A stretch of 14,241 bases of DNA from an uncultured bacterium (GCA_903889015.1 CAISVS010000100.1:1-14241), one strand, 5' to 3'. Shown: positions 1 to 7,415, counted from the stretch's first letter. The notes: generated by a model not told the origin, from the letters alone. Program-made: numbers and translations.

Positions 1-32
1 ATATTTATTTAGCTTTGTAATCAAAACCCCCT

Positions 33-120
33 CGGGTCCTGCCTTCCGGTCCGCCCCTAATTTATAAAAATGGATTACCATTTTGTAGTAAATTGGGGCC
101 GCCCCGACGAACGTCACCCG
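33..120 (-). repeat. Intergenic structured repeat, copy 1 (short form)
   Basis: This 88 bp stretch recurs in inverted orientation at 7244-7415. Two blocks are identical after reverse-complementing: 102-120 with 7244-7262 (19 bp) and 50-81 with 7367-7398 (32 bp). A third block at 33-43 matches 7405-7415. The ends form a 5 bp terminal inverted repeat, CGGGT at 33-37 and ACCCG at 116-120. Inside are small palindromes: GACG-aa-CGTC at 106-115, GGGGC-c-GCCCC at about 95-105, and AAAATGG-atta-CCATTTT at 66-84. No target-site duplication is visible. It contains no plausible gene. It could be a MITE-like element, a REP-like palindromic repeat or a structured RNA or terminator; the sequence alone does not decide. 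Confidence 0.8.
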
Positions 121-192
121 CGTTGGGATTTTGGCGTACTGTAGCCTTTTTTATAAAGCTAATAACAATACTTGTAAATAACTTAAAATAAG

Positions 193-206
193 CATAATAT
201 AAAATT
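193..206 (+). promoter_or_regulatory. Possible -10 box and leaderless start for the lamin-tail protein
   Basis: CATAAT at 193-198 lies 8 nt before the ATG at 207, and no Shine-Dalgarno sequence is present in the A/T-rich stretch between. The arrangement resembles the clearer leaderless promoters of ruvC, ruvA and the PH-protein gene, but the spacing is 2 nt longer and an alternative TATAAA at 198-203 overlaps it, so the call is tentative. Confidence 0.35.
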
Positions 207-2165
207 ATGCATAAGCTTTATGTTTTTGCGATTATTATATTTTCGGCGACAATTTCGCTGATTGTTGGACAGGTTTCGAATGCTATTAGTCCAGATATTG
301 TAATTAGCCAAGTGCAACTGGGTAATGCCGCGTCAGCCAGTAATGAATTTATTCAAATTTATAATAACAGTAGTGATTCGGTTGAAATTACTAACTGGTG
401 TTTGTATTACGCCAGCGCTTCGTCTATTCAAAACGGCAGTAAACTGACTTGTTTTACGGTTGAAAATGATAGTTTGCATATTTATTTACCAAGCCACGGA
501 TCTTTATTCGCAATTTCTAATCAATACGCTACATCCGTACCAAGTTTAGGCAGTGATTACAGGTTTTCGGCGACACTGTCTGGTACGGCTGGGCATGTCA
601 GATTAATTGATAACACGGGTACTGAAGTTGATAAAGTTGGTTGGGGTGCGACTGCAGTATCGTCCGAAGGCAATAGTCCAGCGGTGGTTCCAGTGGCAGG
701 TAAAATTTTGTCACGAAAAATAATTAATACAAATCAGCGCCAAGATACTGATGTTAATAGTGTTGATTTTGAAATAATATCACCCGACACTAATTACTCA
801 TTTGGATTAATTTATGAAGTTCAAGATTTGTGCGCAAATATTGTCGATATTCAGGCTTTGATGCCCGATGGCTATCAATCTGATATTGCCGGAAATTGCA
901 GTTTGATTCCAGTTGATATTTGTTTAAATATGGACGATATTCAGACGATTTTGCCAGATGGGTATACGGTTGACGATGTCGGCAATTGCAGTCAAATTCC
1001 AATTGATATTTGTCTTAATTTGGATGTTATGCAGCTGGTTATTCCTGATGGTTATGGATTGGATGAAAATTCAGATTGTCAGCCAGACGTTTGCCAAAAC
1101 ATTGATGGTTTGCAGTTGATAGCGCCCGAAGATATGGATGTTGACAATGGTAATTGCACTTGGCATGATGAGTGTTTAAATTTACCAGATATCCAAGCAG
1201 ATTTGCCGAAGGGTTATAAGCATGACGCTGATAATAATTGCATGTTGGATTTATTGCCGCTGACAATTACTGAGTTGCTGCCAAATGCCGCCGGCAGTGA
1301 TAATGGTAACGAATTTATTGAGATCTATAATCCAAATGATATTGATGTTGAATTAACAAATTATGTAATTTATGTCGGCACCATTAATCCAAAAATGTAT
1401 AGTTTTTCGATTGGGTTGCACATTAGTCCGCATCAGTATTTGGCGTTTTATAACACTGATATAGAATTTACATTAGCTAATACCACTAGTCAGGTGCGAC
1501 TGAGTTCGATTGATGGTGTCTTGATTGATGAAACGCCTGCATACGATAGTCCTGGTGATGGTATGGCGTGGGCTGTAATTGATGGCAATTGGCAATACAC
1601 TAATCAGCCAACGCCAAACGATATGAATTTGCCATCATTAGTTGAAGTCGAGCCTGAAACAGCAGTTGATACTAATTTGCAACCATGTCCAGCTAATCAA
1701 TATCGTAACCCCAATACCAATCGATGCCGATTAATTGTTTCGACAGTTTCAACATTGGCGCCATGTGCTGATGGTCAATATCGTAGTGAAACAACTAATC
1801 GTTGTCGCAGTATTGCATCAGATGTTGTGGCGTTGGTACCTTGTGCTGAAGGTCAAGAAAGAAATCCCGACACTAATCGTTGCAGGTCGATTGCATCGGC
1901 AGTTTTGGCGGCCAGTGATTTGACGCCGTGCAAAGAGGGCCAAGAACGTAATCCTGACACTAATCGCTGTCGCAATATTGTCAGTACTATTCCTGATGCA
2001 AATTATGCGCCAGTTCAAACGTCTGAACCAACCAATAATTATGTTATCTGGTGGTCGCTAGCTGGTGTTGGTTTAGCAGCGACTGCCTACGGTTTGTGGG
2101 AATGGCGACATGAAATTGTTGGGCTATTTCATAAAATAACTAGATTTCGCCATTTTGTAAAATAA
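207..2165 (+). CDS. Secreted, membrane-anchored protein with two lamin-tail domains and two Cys-repeat arrays
   Basis: A 652-residue surface protein of unknown function. Residues 1-26 look like a signal peptide. Two lamin-tail (LTD) beta-sandwich domains follow, at about 27-190 and 350-465, each with the family signature (NEFIQIYNNS at 47-56 and NEFIEIYNPN at 368-377). Between them, residues 209-345 hold five units of about 30 residues, each bounded by a Cys pair 21-22 apart around an IQ..(M/L/I)PDGY core. Residues 494-588 hold four units with Cys pairs exactly 13 apart, ending NRCR. A TM helix at about 612-633 and a basic tail (RFRHFVK) anchor the C-terminus, leaving the bulk outside the membrane. 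LTD domains often occur in secreted adhesion-like or nuclease-associated proteins; a role in surface contact is inference. The paired Cys suggest disulphides. There is no SD, and the stop lies 14 nt before ruvC. Confidence 0.85.
   Translation: MHKLYVFAIIIFSATISLIVGQVSNAISPDIVISQVQLGNAASASNEFIQIYNNSSDSVEITNWCLYYASASSIQNGSKLTCFTVENDSLHIYLPSHGSLFAISNQYATSVPSLGSDYRFSATLSGTAGHVRLIDNTGTEVDKVGWGATAVSSEGNSPAVVPVAGKILSRKIINTNQRQDTDVNSVDFEIISPDTNYSFGLIYEVQDLCANIVDIQALMPDGYQSDIAGNCSLIPVDICLNMDDIQTILPDGYTVDDVGNCSQIPIDICLNLDVMQLVIPDGYGLDENSDCQPDVCQNIDGLQLIAPEDMDVDNGNCTWHDECLNLPDIQADLPKGYKHDADNNCMLDLLPLTITELLPNAAGSDNGNEFIEIYNPNDIDVELTNYVIYVGTINPKMYSFSIGLHISPHQYLAFYNTDIEFTLANTTSQVRLSSIDGVLIDETPAYDSPGDGMAWAVIDGNWQYTNQPTPNDMNLPSLVEVEPETAVDTNLQPCPANQYRNPNTNRCRLIVSTVSTLAPCADGQYRSETTNRCRSIASDVVALVPCAEGQERNPDTNRCRSIASAVLAASDLTPCKEGQERNPDTNRCRNIVSTIPDANYAPVQTSEPTNNYVIWWSLAGVGLAATAYGLWEWRHEIVGLFHKITRFRHFVK
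831..1241 (+). repeat. Coding tandem array A: five Cys-bounded units
   Basis: Residues 209-345 of the lamin-tail protein consist of five degenerate units. Cys pairs fall at residues 209/231, 239/261, 269/291, 296/317 and 323/345, so the spacing is 22, 22, 22, 21 and 22. Shared features are C.N at the start, an IQ or similar pair, (D/K)GY or a relic of it, and an N(C) end. The units have diverged at the DNA level, so this is an old duplication and not a recent slippage array. Confidence 0.85.
1686..1970 (+). repeat. Coding tandem array B: four C-x12-C units ending NRCR
   Basis: Residues 494-588 of the lamin-tail protein contain four units with Cys at 494/507, 520/533, 546/559 and 575/588, always 13 residues apart. 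The consensus is PC..GQ.RNPDTNRCR, joined by Ser/Ala/Val-rich linkers of 12-15 residues. The last two units are the closest to each other. The strict spacing suggests one disulphide-closed loop per unit on a flexible stalk in front of the membrane anchor. Confidence 0.85.
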
Positions 2166-2167
2166 CT

Positions 2168-2179
2168 TATAATAGATGT
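2168..2179 (+). promoter_or_regulatory. Leaderless promoter of ruvC
   Basis: A perfect TATAAT at 2168-2173 is followed by exactly 6 nt (agatgt) and then the ruvC ATG at 2180. Transcription would start on or next to the A of the ATG. There is no SD and no convincing -35 box. It sits immediately after the stop codon of the upstream gene. Confidence 0.75.
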
Positions 2180-2653
2180 ATGAGAATTATCGGCATTGAT
2201 CCAGGTACGGGTATTTTGGGCTTTGGTGTGATTGACGTCATTAATGGCAAAATCAAGTTGGTTGATGCTGGCGTGGTGACGACACCAGCGCATACGCCGC
2301 TAGACGTTAGGCTGGAGGACATCTTTGACAGCTTGACTGAAATTATCGCTGATACCAAACCAGATTTTATGTCGATTGAAAAACTATTTTTTGCTCAAAA
2401 TGTTACAACGGCGATGAGTGTTTCGCATGCTCGTGGTGTGGCTATGTTGGCTGGTCGTAAAGGTGGTTTGCCGATTACAGAATATACGCCACTCCAGATT
2501 AAACAAACCGTCACAGGGTATGGTAAGGCTGGTAAAAAACAAGTTCAAGAGATGGTACGAATTCAGTTGGGCTTGGCTGAAGTGCCACAACCAGACGACT
2601 GCGCCGATGCTTTGGCGGCGGCGATTACCCATTATCTGATGACTCGGGTATAA
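2180..2653 (+). CDS. ruvC: Crossover junction endodeoxyribonuclease RuvC
   Basis: RuvC is the dimeric, metal-dependent nuclease that cuts Holliday junctions after RuvAB branch migration, resolving recombination intermediates in the cytoplasm. The 157-residue protein is slightly shorter than typical family members. The RNase H-like fold is evident from MRIIGIDPGTGILGFG at the N-terminus (catalytic D7), IEKLFF (E67), and DDCADALAAAITH near the C-terminus (D140 and D143), matching the D-E-D-D acidic set of E. coli RuvC. The start at 2180 is fixed by the TATAAT box 6 nt upstream and by the conserved N-terminus. Its stop TAA (2651-2653) is embedded in the -10 box of ruvA, 7 nt before the ruvA start. 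Confidence 0.97.
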   Translation: MRIIGIDPGTGILGFGVIDVINGKIKLVDAGVVTTPAHTPLDVRLEDIFDSLTEIIADTKPDFMSIEKLFFAQNVTTAMSVSHARGVAMLAGRKGGLPITEYTPLQIKQTVTGYGKAGKKQVQEMVRIQLGLAEVPQPDDCADALAAAITHYLMTRV

Positions 2654-2660
2654 TCAAAGT
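2649..2660 (+). promoter_or_regulatory. Leaderless promoter of ruvA, overlapping the ruvC stop
   Basis: TATAAT at 2649-2654 ends 6 nt (caaagt) before the ruvA ATG at 2661. The TAA stop of ruvC is bases 3-5 of this box, so one hexamer serves both transcription initiation and translation termination. No SD precedes ruvA. Confidence 0.75.
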
Positions 2661-3242
2661 ATGATTGCACACGTATTTGGAGTAATTGTCGAAAAGTTTG
2701 GTACGTCGATTATTGTTGATGTTCATGGCGTTGGCTATGAAGTTCAGTTGGCAGCGGGCGACTTTGACGATACTTTGATTGATTCAACCGTTAAATTTTA
2801 TACTTATCATCATGTACGCGAACAAAGCCAAGAATTGTTTGGTTTTTCAAGTTTGATTGCAAAAAAACTATTTGAACTGTTGATTACAGTTCAGGGTGTT
2901 GGTCCAAAGGCTGCTTTGGCGATATTGTCACTGGGCAACAGTGAAGTTGTGCGCAACGCGATTGCAAATGGCGACGCAGTATTTATTACACGGGCCAGTG
3001 GTGTTGGCAAAAAGACCGCCGAACGCGTGGTGGTTGATTTGTCTGATAAAGTTGGTCATGCCATCCGAACTGACGTGAACGGAATTGGATTATCGAATAT
3101 TATTATCGGCAGTGATGAAGCAGTCGAGGCCTTGATGGCACTGGGCTACAACCTAAATGATGCCGCCAAGGCTCTGGAAGGCATTTCGACTGAACTGTCG
3201 ACGGCCGAACGCGTCACGCAAGCCCTGCGAGGTAAATCATAA
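2661..3242 (+). CDS. ruvA: Holliday junction branch migration protein RuvA
   Basis: RuvA binds the four-way junction as a tetramer and loads the RuvB motor. The 193-residue length is normal for the family. The N-terminal OB-fold domain (about 1-62) contains the [10 protein letters not shown] strand region. The middle domain carries two helix-hairpin-helix motifs, [13 protein letters not shown] and [13 protein letters not shown], whose glycines contact the DNA backbone. The C-terminal three-helix domain III (about 150-193, [12 protein letters not shown]) is the part that binds RuvB. The gene has its own leaderless-type promoter, and its stop TAA shares its last base with the ruvB ATG (TAATG), so the two are probably translationally coupled and made in ratio. 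Confidence 0.97.
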   Translation: MIAHVFGVIVEKFGTSIIVDVHGVGYEVQLAAGDFDDTLIDSTVKFYTYHHVREQSQELFGFSSLIAKKLFELLITVQGVGPKAALAILSLGNSEVVRNAIANGDAVFITRASGVGKKTAERVVVDLSDKVGHAIRTDVNGIGLSNIIIGSDEAVEALMALGYNLNDAAKALEGISTELSTAERVTQALRGKS

Positions 3243-4276
3243 TGGCAATCGAACGCATTATTGATTCCAGTGTTCATAATAATGATGCCGACGAGCAACA
3301 AATTGAAGTAACCTTGCGTCCAAAATCGTTTAATGATTATATCGGTCAAGACCGTTTGAAAAATAATCTGAAACTTGCAATTGATGCTGCCAAAAAACGT
3401 GGCGAACCGATTGATCACGTTTTATTATATGGTCCACCAGGGCTTGGTAAAACAACCATGGCGACAGTTATTGCCAACGAAATGGGTACTAACATTCGTG
3501 TCACCAGTGGTCCAGCGATTGAACGGGCCGGTGATTTGGCGAGTATCTTGACTAACCTTAGTGATGGCGATGTGTTGTTTATTGATGAAATTCATCGTTT
3601 AGGTAGGACGGTTGAAGAGGTACTTTATAGTGCCATGGAAGACTTTAAATTAGATATTATGATTGGCAAAGGTCCAGCTGCTCGCAGTGTGCGCTTGGAT
3701 TTGCCCAAGTTTACCGTAATTGGCGCTACTACTCGGACCGGTGCTTTGTCGGCGCCACTGCGTGATCGATTTGGTATCAGTCATCGATTGGAATTTTATA
3801 AACCAACCGAAATAACAGATATTATTACCCGCGCATCAAATATATTAGGCAGTAAAATTCATCCAGGCGCAGCTGAACTGCTGTCAACACGTGCCCGTTT
3901 GACGCCTCGTATTGCTAATCGTTTATTAAAACGAGTGCGTGATTATGCTGATGTAAATGGCGATGGCATAATTGACGTGCCAACCACCGAAGCAGCTTTA
4001 AATCTACTTGAAATCGATACACTTGGGTTGGATCCAGGCGATCGTAATTTGATTAATAGTATTATTGAGAATTATGGTGATAATCCAGTTGGCTTAAATA
4101 CGATTGCCGCACTGACTGGTGATGAAGCGACAACGATTGAAGACTTTTATGAACCATATTTATTGCAAATTGGTTTTATCGAACGAACGCCACGTGGCCG
4201 TCGAGTAACTCCAAAAGCTTATAAACATGTTGGCAAAAAGCCTTCAGAATCGCAAAAACAACAAAGATTGGTATAA
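3242..4276 (+). CDS. ruvB: Holliday junction branch migration ATPase RuvB
   Basis: RuvB is the AAA+ hexameric motor that pumps DNA through the RuvA-bound junction. The 344-residue length is typical. Visible motifs are Walker A GPPGLGKT (64-71), Walker B FIDEIH (113-118), sensor 1 GATTRTG (161-167), the arginine finger in LRDRFG (R174), and a C-terminal winged-helix domain ending in RTPRGR (315-320). Unlike ruvC and ruvA, it has a Shine-Dalgarno sequence (GAGG at 3229-3232, 9 nt before the ATG) that lies inside ruvA, so it is translated from the ruvA mRNA. An unusual detail is the DVNGDGIID loop at 237-245, which resembles a calcium-binding loop but occupies a position where the family normally has a short Gly-Asp-Gly turn. 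Its stop is inside the next gene's -10 box. Confidence 0.98.
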   Translation: MAIERIIDSSVHNNDADEQQIEVTLRPKSFNDYIGQDRLKNNLKLAIDAAKKRGEPIDHVLLYGPPGLGKTTMATVIANEMGTNIRVTSGPAIERAGDLASILTNLSDGDVLFIDEIHRLGRTVEEVLYSAMEDFKLDIMIGKGPAARSVRLDLPKFTVIGATTRTGALSAPLRDRFGISHRLEFYKPTEITDIITRASNILGSKIHPGAAELLSTRARLTPRIANRLLKRVRDYADVNGDGIIDVPTTEAALNLLEIDTLGLDPGDRNLINSIIENYGDNPVGLNTIAALTGDEATTIEDFYEPYLLQIGFIERTPRGRRVTPKAYKHVGKKPSESQKQQRLV

Positions 4277-4283
4277 TGTAACT
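4272..4283 (+). promoter_or_regulatory. Extended -10 leaderless promoter of the PH-domain gene, overlapping the ruvB stop
   Basis: TATAAT at 4272-4277, preceded by TGG (an extended -10, TGnTATAAT), ends 6 nt (gtaact) before the ATG at 4284. The TAA stop of ruvB (4274-4276) lies within the box. The geometry is identical to that at ruvC and ruvA and picks 4284 as the start in place of an in-frame ATG at 4227 inside ruvB. Confidence 0.78.
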
Positions 4284-5027
4284 ATGAAGTCACAAAAATC
4301 AGATACCGAACAACCAGTTGCTTACGACGTTGATGGTCGACCGTTATATTTACATCCTGCGCCTGAGTCTAAAAACGCTACAACAAAAACTCAAATCGTT
4401 CATATGACTCGTTCAACTGACCCTGCTAAATTAGTTGTCAGTGCGGCTACGAAATTAAAACATGATCGAGCGGTTGCGGCTTACCCTCAACTAAATCTGA
4501 GTGAAGGTGAGTATGTTATCAGTGATGTATCACGTCATCCGATTGGTTTGATTGGGCCATTAGCTATCGGCCTTTTTTTGCTAACATTGTCGTTAATAAT
4601 CTTATTTAATTATGACATCGTTATGAAGTCGTCTTTGTTAAGTAAACATATAACTGATGCGTCAGTCGTTATATTGCCTATTTCATTATTTTCTATTTTG
4701 ATTGCTATCGCGATGTATGTTGTTTATTACGTTTATACGAATAATAAACTATATTTAACTAACGAAAGTGTTATTCAAGAAATTCAAACAGGACTATTCT
4801 ATAAGGGCGAACAAACAGTGAGCTTATTGAATATTGAAGATGCCAGCTTTTCTCAGAGTGGCATAATGCAGCAGATGTTTAATTATGGTTCAATCAGGCT
4901 CAGTACCGAAGGTGACGAAACGACGTATCGTTTTACCTATGTATCAAATCCAAAGTACCATATCGCTGTGTTGAATAATGCTGTTGAAGCCTTCAAAAAC
5001 GGCCGACCAGTTGACGATAATTTTTAG
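4284..5027 (+). CDS. Two-TM membrane protein with bacterial PH domain
   Basis: A 247-residue membrane protein with a polar N-terminal region of about 80 residues, two hydrophobic helices (about 86-109 and 127-151), and a C-terminal domain (about 153-235) with the pattern of bacterial PH-like (bPH2/YdbT-type) domains: NNKLYLTNESVIQE, GLFYKGEQTVSLLNIEDASF, YGSIRLSTEG. The function is unknown; such domains are usually presumed to sit at the cytoplasmic face of the membrane. The start at 4284 is chosen because an extended -10 box ends 6 nt upstream; the in-frame ATG at 4227 would add 19 residues encoded inside ruvB and has no signal. The gene converges with the pilin gene, and the two coding regions overlap by 4 bp (5024-5027), with no terminator visible between them. 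Confidence 0.8.
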   Translation: MKSQKSDTEQPVAYDVDGRPLYLHPAPESKNATTKTQIVHMTRSTDPAKLVVSAATKLKHDRAVAAYPQLNLSEGEYVISDVSRHPIGLIGPLAIGLFLLTLSLIILFNYDIVMKSSLLSKHITDASVVILPISLFSILIAIAMYVVYYVYTNNKLYLTNESVIQEIQTGLFYKGEQTVSLLNIEDASFSQSGIMQQMFNYGSIRLSTEGDETTYRFTYVSNPKYHIAVLNNAVEAFKNGRPVDDNF

Positions 5028-5419
5028 TTATTTCGACTAGTTTTGATGTAGTCGTCTTCTTTATTCAAAGATGTCTTTAGGGCATAGCTTTTGCATTTAC
5101 TATCTGTGCAATTTGTTGGAAGGTAAGTATAGACACTACCGGTTTCACCGATTTTAATTCCGTTTTGATCAGTGAACAAAGTCGGGTCAACTGATTTTAG
5201 ATTGTCACTGCTAATCGTTTGAGGATAATACTGGTTAGCTGGATAAAAGACTTCTTCGAGGCCATAGTACATAGCGTTGATGGCTGTCTTGCTAGTATTA
5301 TCTTGGGCGACAACTGATAGATTTTGTTTTTGGATAAAGAAAATAATACTAGCTGCACCAATTAGTACGATAACAAAGATTATTTCAATAACAGTGAATC
5401 CGCGTGAGTTTTTTATCAT
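5024..5419 (-). CDS. Type IV pilin-like protein (prepilin N-terminus)
   Basis: A 131-residue prepilin. The leader MIKNSRG is followed by FTVIEIIFVIVLIGAASIIFF, the class III / type IVa signal in which prepilin peptidase cuts after G7 and methylates F8; the conserved Glu at mature position 5 (E12) is present. The hydrophobic helix (about 8-29) would anchor the subunit in the membrane and later form the filament core. The C-terminal part carries a Cys pair (C104, C109) that could close a short disulphide loop. It could be a major or a minor pilin. The gene is alone, away from the pilus assembly cluster, and divergent from recA. TATAAT on the minus strand lies 9 nt before the ATG, giving a leader of only about 3 nt. 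Confidence 0.88.
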   Translation of the reverse strand: MIKNSRGFTVIEIIFVIVLIGAASIIFFIQKQNLSVVAQDNTSKTAINAMYYGLEEVFYPANQYYPQTISSDNLKSVDPTLFTDQNGIKIGETGSVYTYLPTNCTDSKCKSYALKTSLNKEDDYIKTSRNN

Positions 5420-5428
5420 CTTGCAACC

Positions 5429-5434
5429 ATTATA
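5429..5434 (-). promoter_or_regulatory. Extended -10 box of the pilin gene
   Basis: On the minus strand TGC-TATAAT (box at 5434-5429) precedes the pilin ATG by 9 nt. This gives a near-leaderless transcript and lies in the 103 bp divergent gap shared with the recA promoter. Confidence 0.65.
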
Positions 5435-5490
5435 GCATTATTTTTTATTCTCTTGATGGCTTACTTGTAGTAAATTATGGCCTAGCGACG

Positions 5491-5517
5491 TATAATTAAA
5501 TATAGATTAAAGAGGGG
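5491..5517 (+). promoter_or_regulatory. recA promoter -10 box and strong Shine-Dalgarno
   Basis: TATAAT at 5491-5496 is followed by a short leader containing AGAGGGG at 5511-5517, 5 nt before the recA ATG at 5523. Here a true 5' leader with SD is present, in contrast to the leaderless layout of ruvC and ruvA. I see no obvious LexA-type or Cheo-box operator; TTGTAG at 5465-5470 is a weak -35 candidate with an overlong 20 nt spacer. Confidence 0.65.
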
Positions 5518-5522
5518 ATTAT

Positions 5523-6569
5523 ATGTCAGCAAAAAAAGTTGAAAAACCAGAGTTAGGCGAGAAGCCTACTGCAACTGAGGGAAAGCTTAAGGCTCTTGGT
5601 TTGGCGCAAGAACAAATTAACAAGCAATTTGGCGATGGTGCAATCCGTCGATTAGGGGATACTAAGACTGTCGATGTAGAGTTGGTTAGTAGTGGTGCGC
5701 TGTCATTAGATTTGGCACTTGGCGGTGGTTATCCAAAAGGCCGAATTTTGGAGATTTTTGGTCCAGAATCATCAGGTAAAACAACATTGGCCTTGCATGC
5801 CATTGCCGAGATTCAAAGACGTGGTGGTACGGCGGCCTTCATTGACGCCGAACACGCTTTAGACCCAGCTTACGCCCGTCGACTGGGTGTCGATACAGAC
5901 AACTTGTTAGTATCGCAACCTGATAATGGCGAACAAGCCCTTGAGATTTGTGAGACCTTAGTCAGATCAAATGCAGTTGATATCGTTGTAGTCGACTCAG
6001 TTGCGGCCTTAGTGCCACAGGCCGAAATCGATGGCGACATGGGCGACAGCCACATGGGGCTACAAGCACGACTAATGAGTCAAGCTTTACGTAAACTAAC
6101 TGGTATTATCAGTAAAAGTAAAACCACTGTATTTTTCATCAACCAAATTCGTATGAAGATTGGTGTGATGTTTGGAAATCCTGAAACAACTACTGGCGGA
6201 AATGCGCTGAAGTTTTACGCTTCAGTACGCCTAGATATTCGTCGCACTGGGCAAATTAAATCTGGTGAAGAGATTATTGGCAGTCGCACCAAGGTAAAAG
6301 TTGTTAAAAATAAAATTGCACCACCATTCCGTGTCGCTGAGTTCGACATTATGTATAACGAAGGTATCAGTAAGACTGGTGATGTTTTGGATCTAGCAGT
6401 TTTGCATAACATTGTTGGTAAATCTGGTGCGTGGTTTGACTATGCTGATGCCAAAATTGGTCAAGGCCGTGAAGCCAGCAAAGAGTATTTAAAGGCTAAT
6501 CCCGAAATACTAGCTGAAATTGAAGCCAAAGTACGCGCTAAAGTTGCCGCCGAAGCTTTGTCGGCATAA
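5523..6569 (+). CDS. recA: Recombinase RecA
   Basis: RecA forms ATP-dependent filaments on single-stranded DNA and catalyses homologous pairing and strand exchange; in bacteria with an SOS response it also triggers LexA cleavage. The 348-residue protein has an N-terminal polymerisation helix region after a charged extension (about 1-20), Walker A GPESSGKT (80-87), catalytic E106-H110 region (FIDAEHALD), Walker B VVVDS (155-159), and the DNA-binding loop L2 in [20 protein letters not shown] (207-226), which looks fully conserved. The C-terminal tail ends in Lys/Ala/Glu-rich residues and lacks the long acidic end of E. coli RecA. The start is supported by the strong SD. recX follows 16 nt downstream, the common arrangement for a recombinase and its modulator. 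Confidence 0.99.
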   Translation: MSAKKVEKPELGEKPTATEGKLKALGLAQEQINKQFGDGAIRRLGDTKTVDVELVSSGALSLDLALGGGYPKGRILEIFGPESSGKTTLALHAIAEIQRRGGTAAFIDAEHALDPAYARRLGVDTDNLLVSQPDNGEQALEICETLVRSNAVDIVVVDSVAALVPQAEIDGDMGDSHMGLQARLMSQALRKLTGIISKSKTTVFFINQIRMKIGVMFGNPETTTGGNALKFYASVRLDIRRTGQIKSGEEIIGSRTKVKVVKNKIAPPFRVAEFDIMYNEGISKTGDVLDLAVLHNIVGKSGAWFDYADAKIGQGREASKEYLKANPEILAEIEAKVRAKVAAEALSA

Positions 6570-6585
6570 TTAAAGCTGGTTTTTA

Positions 6586-7218
6586 ATGAAGATTACTGCC
6601 ATCAGCTTACAGATACGTGATAAAAATCGCGTCAATGTGTCGGTTGATGGTAAATACCGATTTAGTTTGGATTTGTCTCAGGTTATTAGTCTTGGTCTAA
6701 AAAATGGCCAAGATTATAGTGACGAAGAATTGTTAGCTTTTGAGACCGAAAGCCAATTCGGCAAATTATACGGTCGGGCGTTGGAATATTGTTTAATGCG
6801 TCCTCATAGCGCCAAGGAAGTGCGTGATTATTTGTATCGCAAAACGCGGCCAAGTCGCAGTAAAACTGGCGAATTAAAACCTGGCATATCGCCTGAATTA
6901 ACGGTACGTGTTTTTGATAAGTTAGTCGAAAAAAAATATATTGACGATCAAAAATTTGCGAATTATTGGATAGAAAATAGGTCACTAACCAAAGGTGCTA
7001 GCCAGCGCAAATTAACGGCTGAATTGCGATCCAAAGGTGTTGTGACTACTATAATCGAGCAGGTTATTGGTGAAACTGAGCGCAACGATAGCGATGAGAT
7101 TATAAAGATTATTGCAAAAAAGCGATCACGTTATCCGGATGATCAAAAATTGATGATGTATTTGGCCCGCCAAGGTTTTGATTATGAAGATATCAAACAA
7201 GCGTTGAATATTAGGTAG
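6586..7218 (+). CDS. recX: Regulatory protein RecX
   Basis: RecX binds the groove of the RecA filament and limits recombinase activity. The 210-residue length falls in the family range. An N-terminal beta-rich segment (about 1-40, with NVSVDGKYRFSLDLSQ) precedes the helical RecX repeats: RPHSAKEVRDYLYRK (72-86), VEKKYIDDQKFANYWIENR (114-132), KGASQRKLTAELRSKGV (136-152) and a last repeat ending GFDYEDIKQAL (197-207). A loop near 86-104 (TRPSRSKTGELKPGIS) is longer than in short RecX proteins. It probably shares the recA transcript; a CATAAT overlapping the recA stop (6565-6570) could add a local promoter, but the 15 nt gap to the ATG is not the leaderless spacing. No clear SD is visible. Confidence 0.93.
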   Translation: MKITAISLQIRDKNRVNVSVDGKYRFSLDLSQVISLGLKNGQDYSDEELLAFETESQFGKLYGRALEYCLMRPHSAKEVRDYLYRKTRPSRSKTGELKPGISPELTVRVFDKLVEKKYIDDQKFANYWIENRSLTKGASQRKLTAELRSKGVVTTIIEQVIGETERNDSDEIIKIIAKKRSRYPDDQKLMMYLARQGFDYEDIKQALNIR

Positions 7219-7243
7219 TAGACGAAAATATAAAAATCTCAAA

Positions 7244-7415
7244 CGGGTGACGTTCGTCGGGGTGAGAACTGCCAGTGGCAGTTCGCAAGGAAACATTCCG
7301 ATGCAAACTGTGTTTGCAATCGTGAATTTTCGCGGTCGCGGAACGCGACGCCCCATATACCATTTTATGGTAATCCATTTTTATAAATTAGGGGCGGAAC
7401 GGACGGCAGGACCCG
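7244..7415 (+). repeat. Intergenic structured repeat, copy 2 (long, hairpin-rich form)
   Basis: This 172 bp element is the inverted counterpart of 33-120. Both copies start CGGGTGACG and end GGCAGGACCCG when read in this orientation, and both contain a GGGG...CCCC pair. In copy 1 the pair closes on 3 nt (CGG); here (GGGG 7259-7262, CCCC 7351-7354) it encloses 88 bp made almost wholly of hairpins. Those are GAACTGCC-agt-GGCAGTTC (7266-7284), GGAA-aca-TTCC (7289-7299), a 10 bp stem with one bulge around loop TGT (7299-7322), and GTCGCG-gaa-CGCGAC (7335-7349). It lies between the convergent ends of recX and the PRC-barrel gene. It contains no credible ORF. Candidate roles are a bidirectional terminator, a mobile palindromic element or a structured RNA. 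Confidence 0.82.

Noticed and set aside
3950..3976. EF-hand-like loop DVNGDGIID in RuvB
   Set aside because: It matches the calcium-loop pattern only locally, without flanking helices of the EF type, and RuvB has a Gly-Asp-Gly turn here in other bacteria; probably coincidence.
4227..4283. In-frame ATG at 4227 as start of the PH-domain protein
   Set aside because: It lies inside ruvB with no SD, and the extra 19 residues have no feature; the ATG at 4284 follows an extended -10 box with the 6 nt leaderless gap.
7244..7415. CRISPR array
   Set aside because: The hairpins differ in sequence and spacing; there is no direct repeat with unique spacers.
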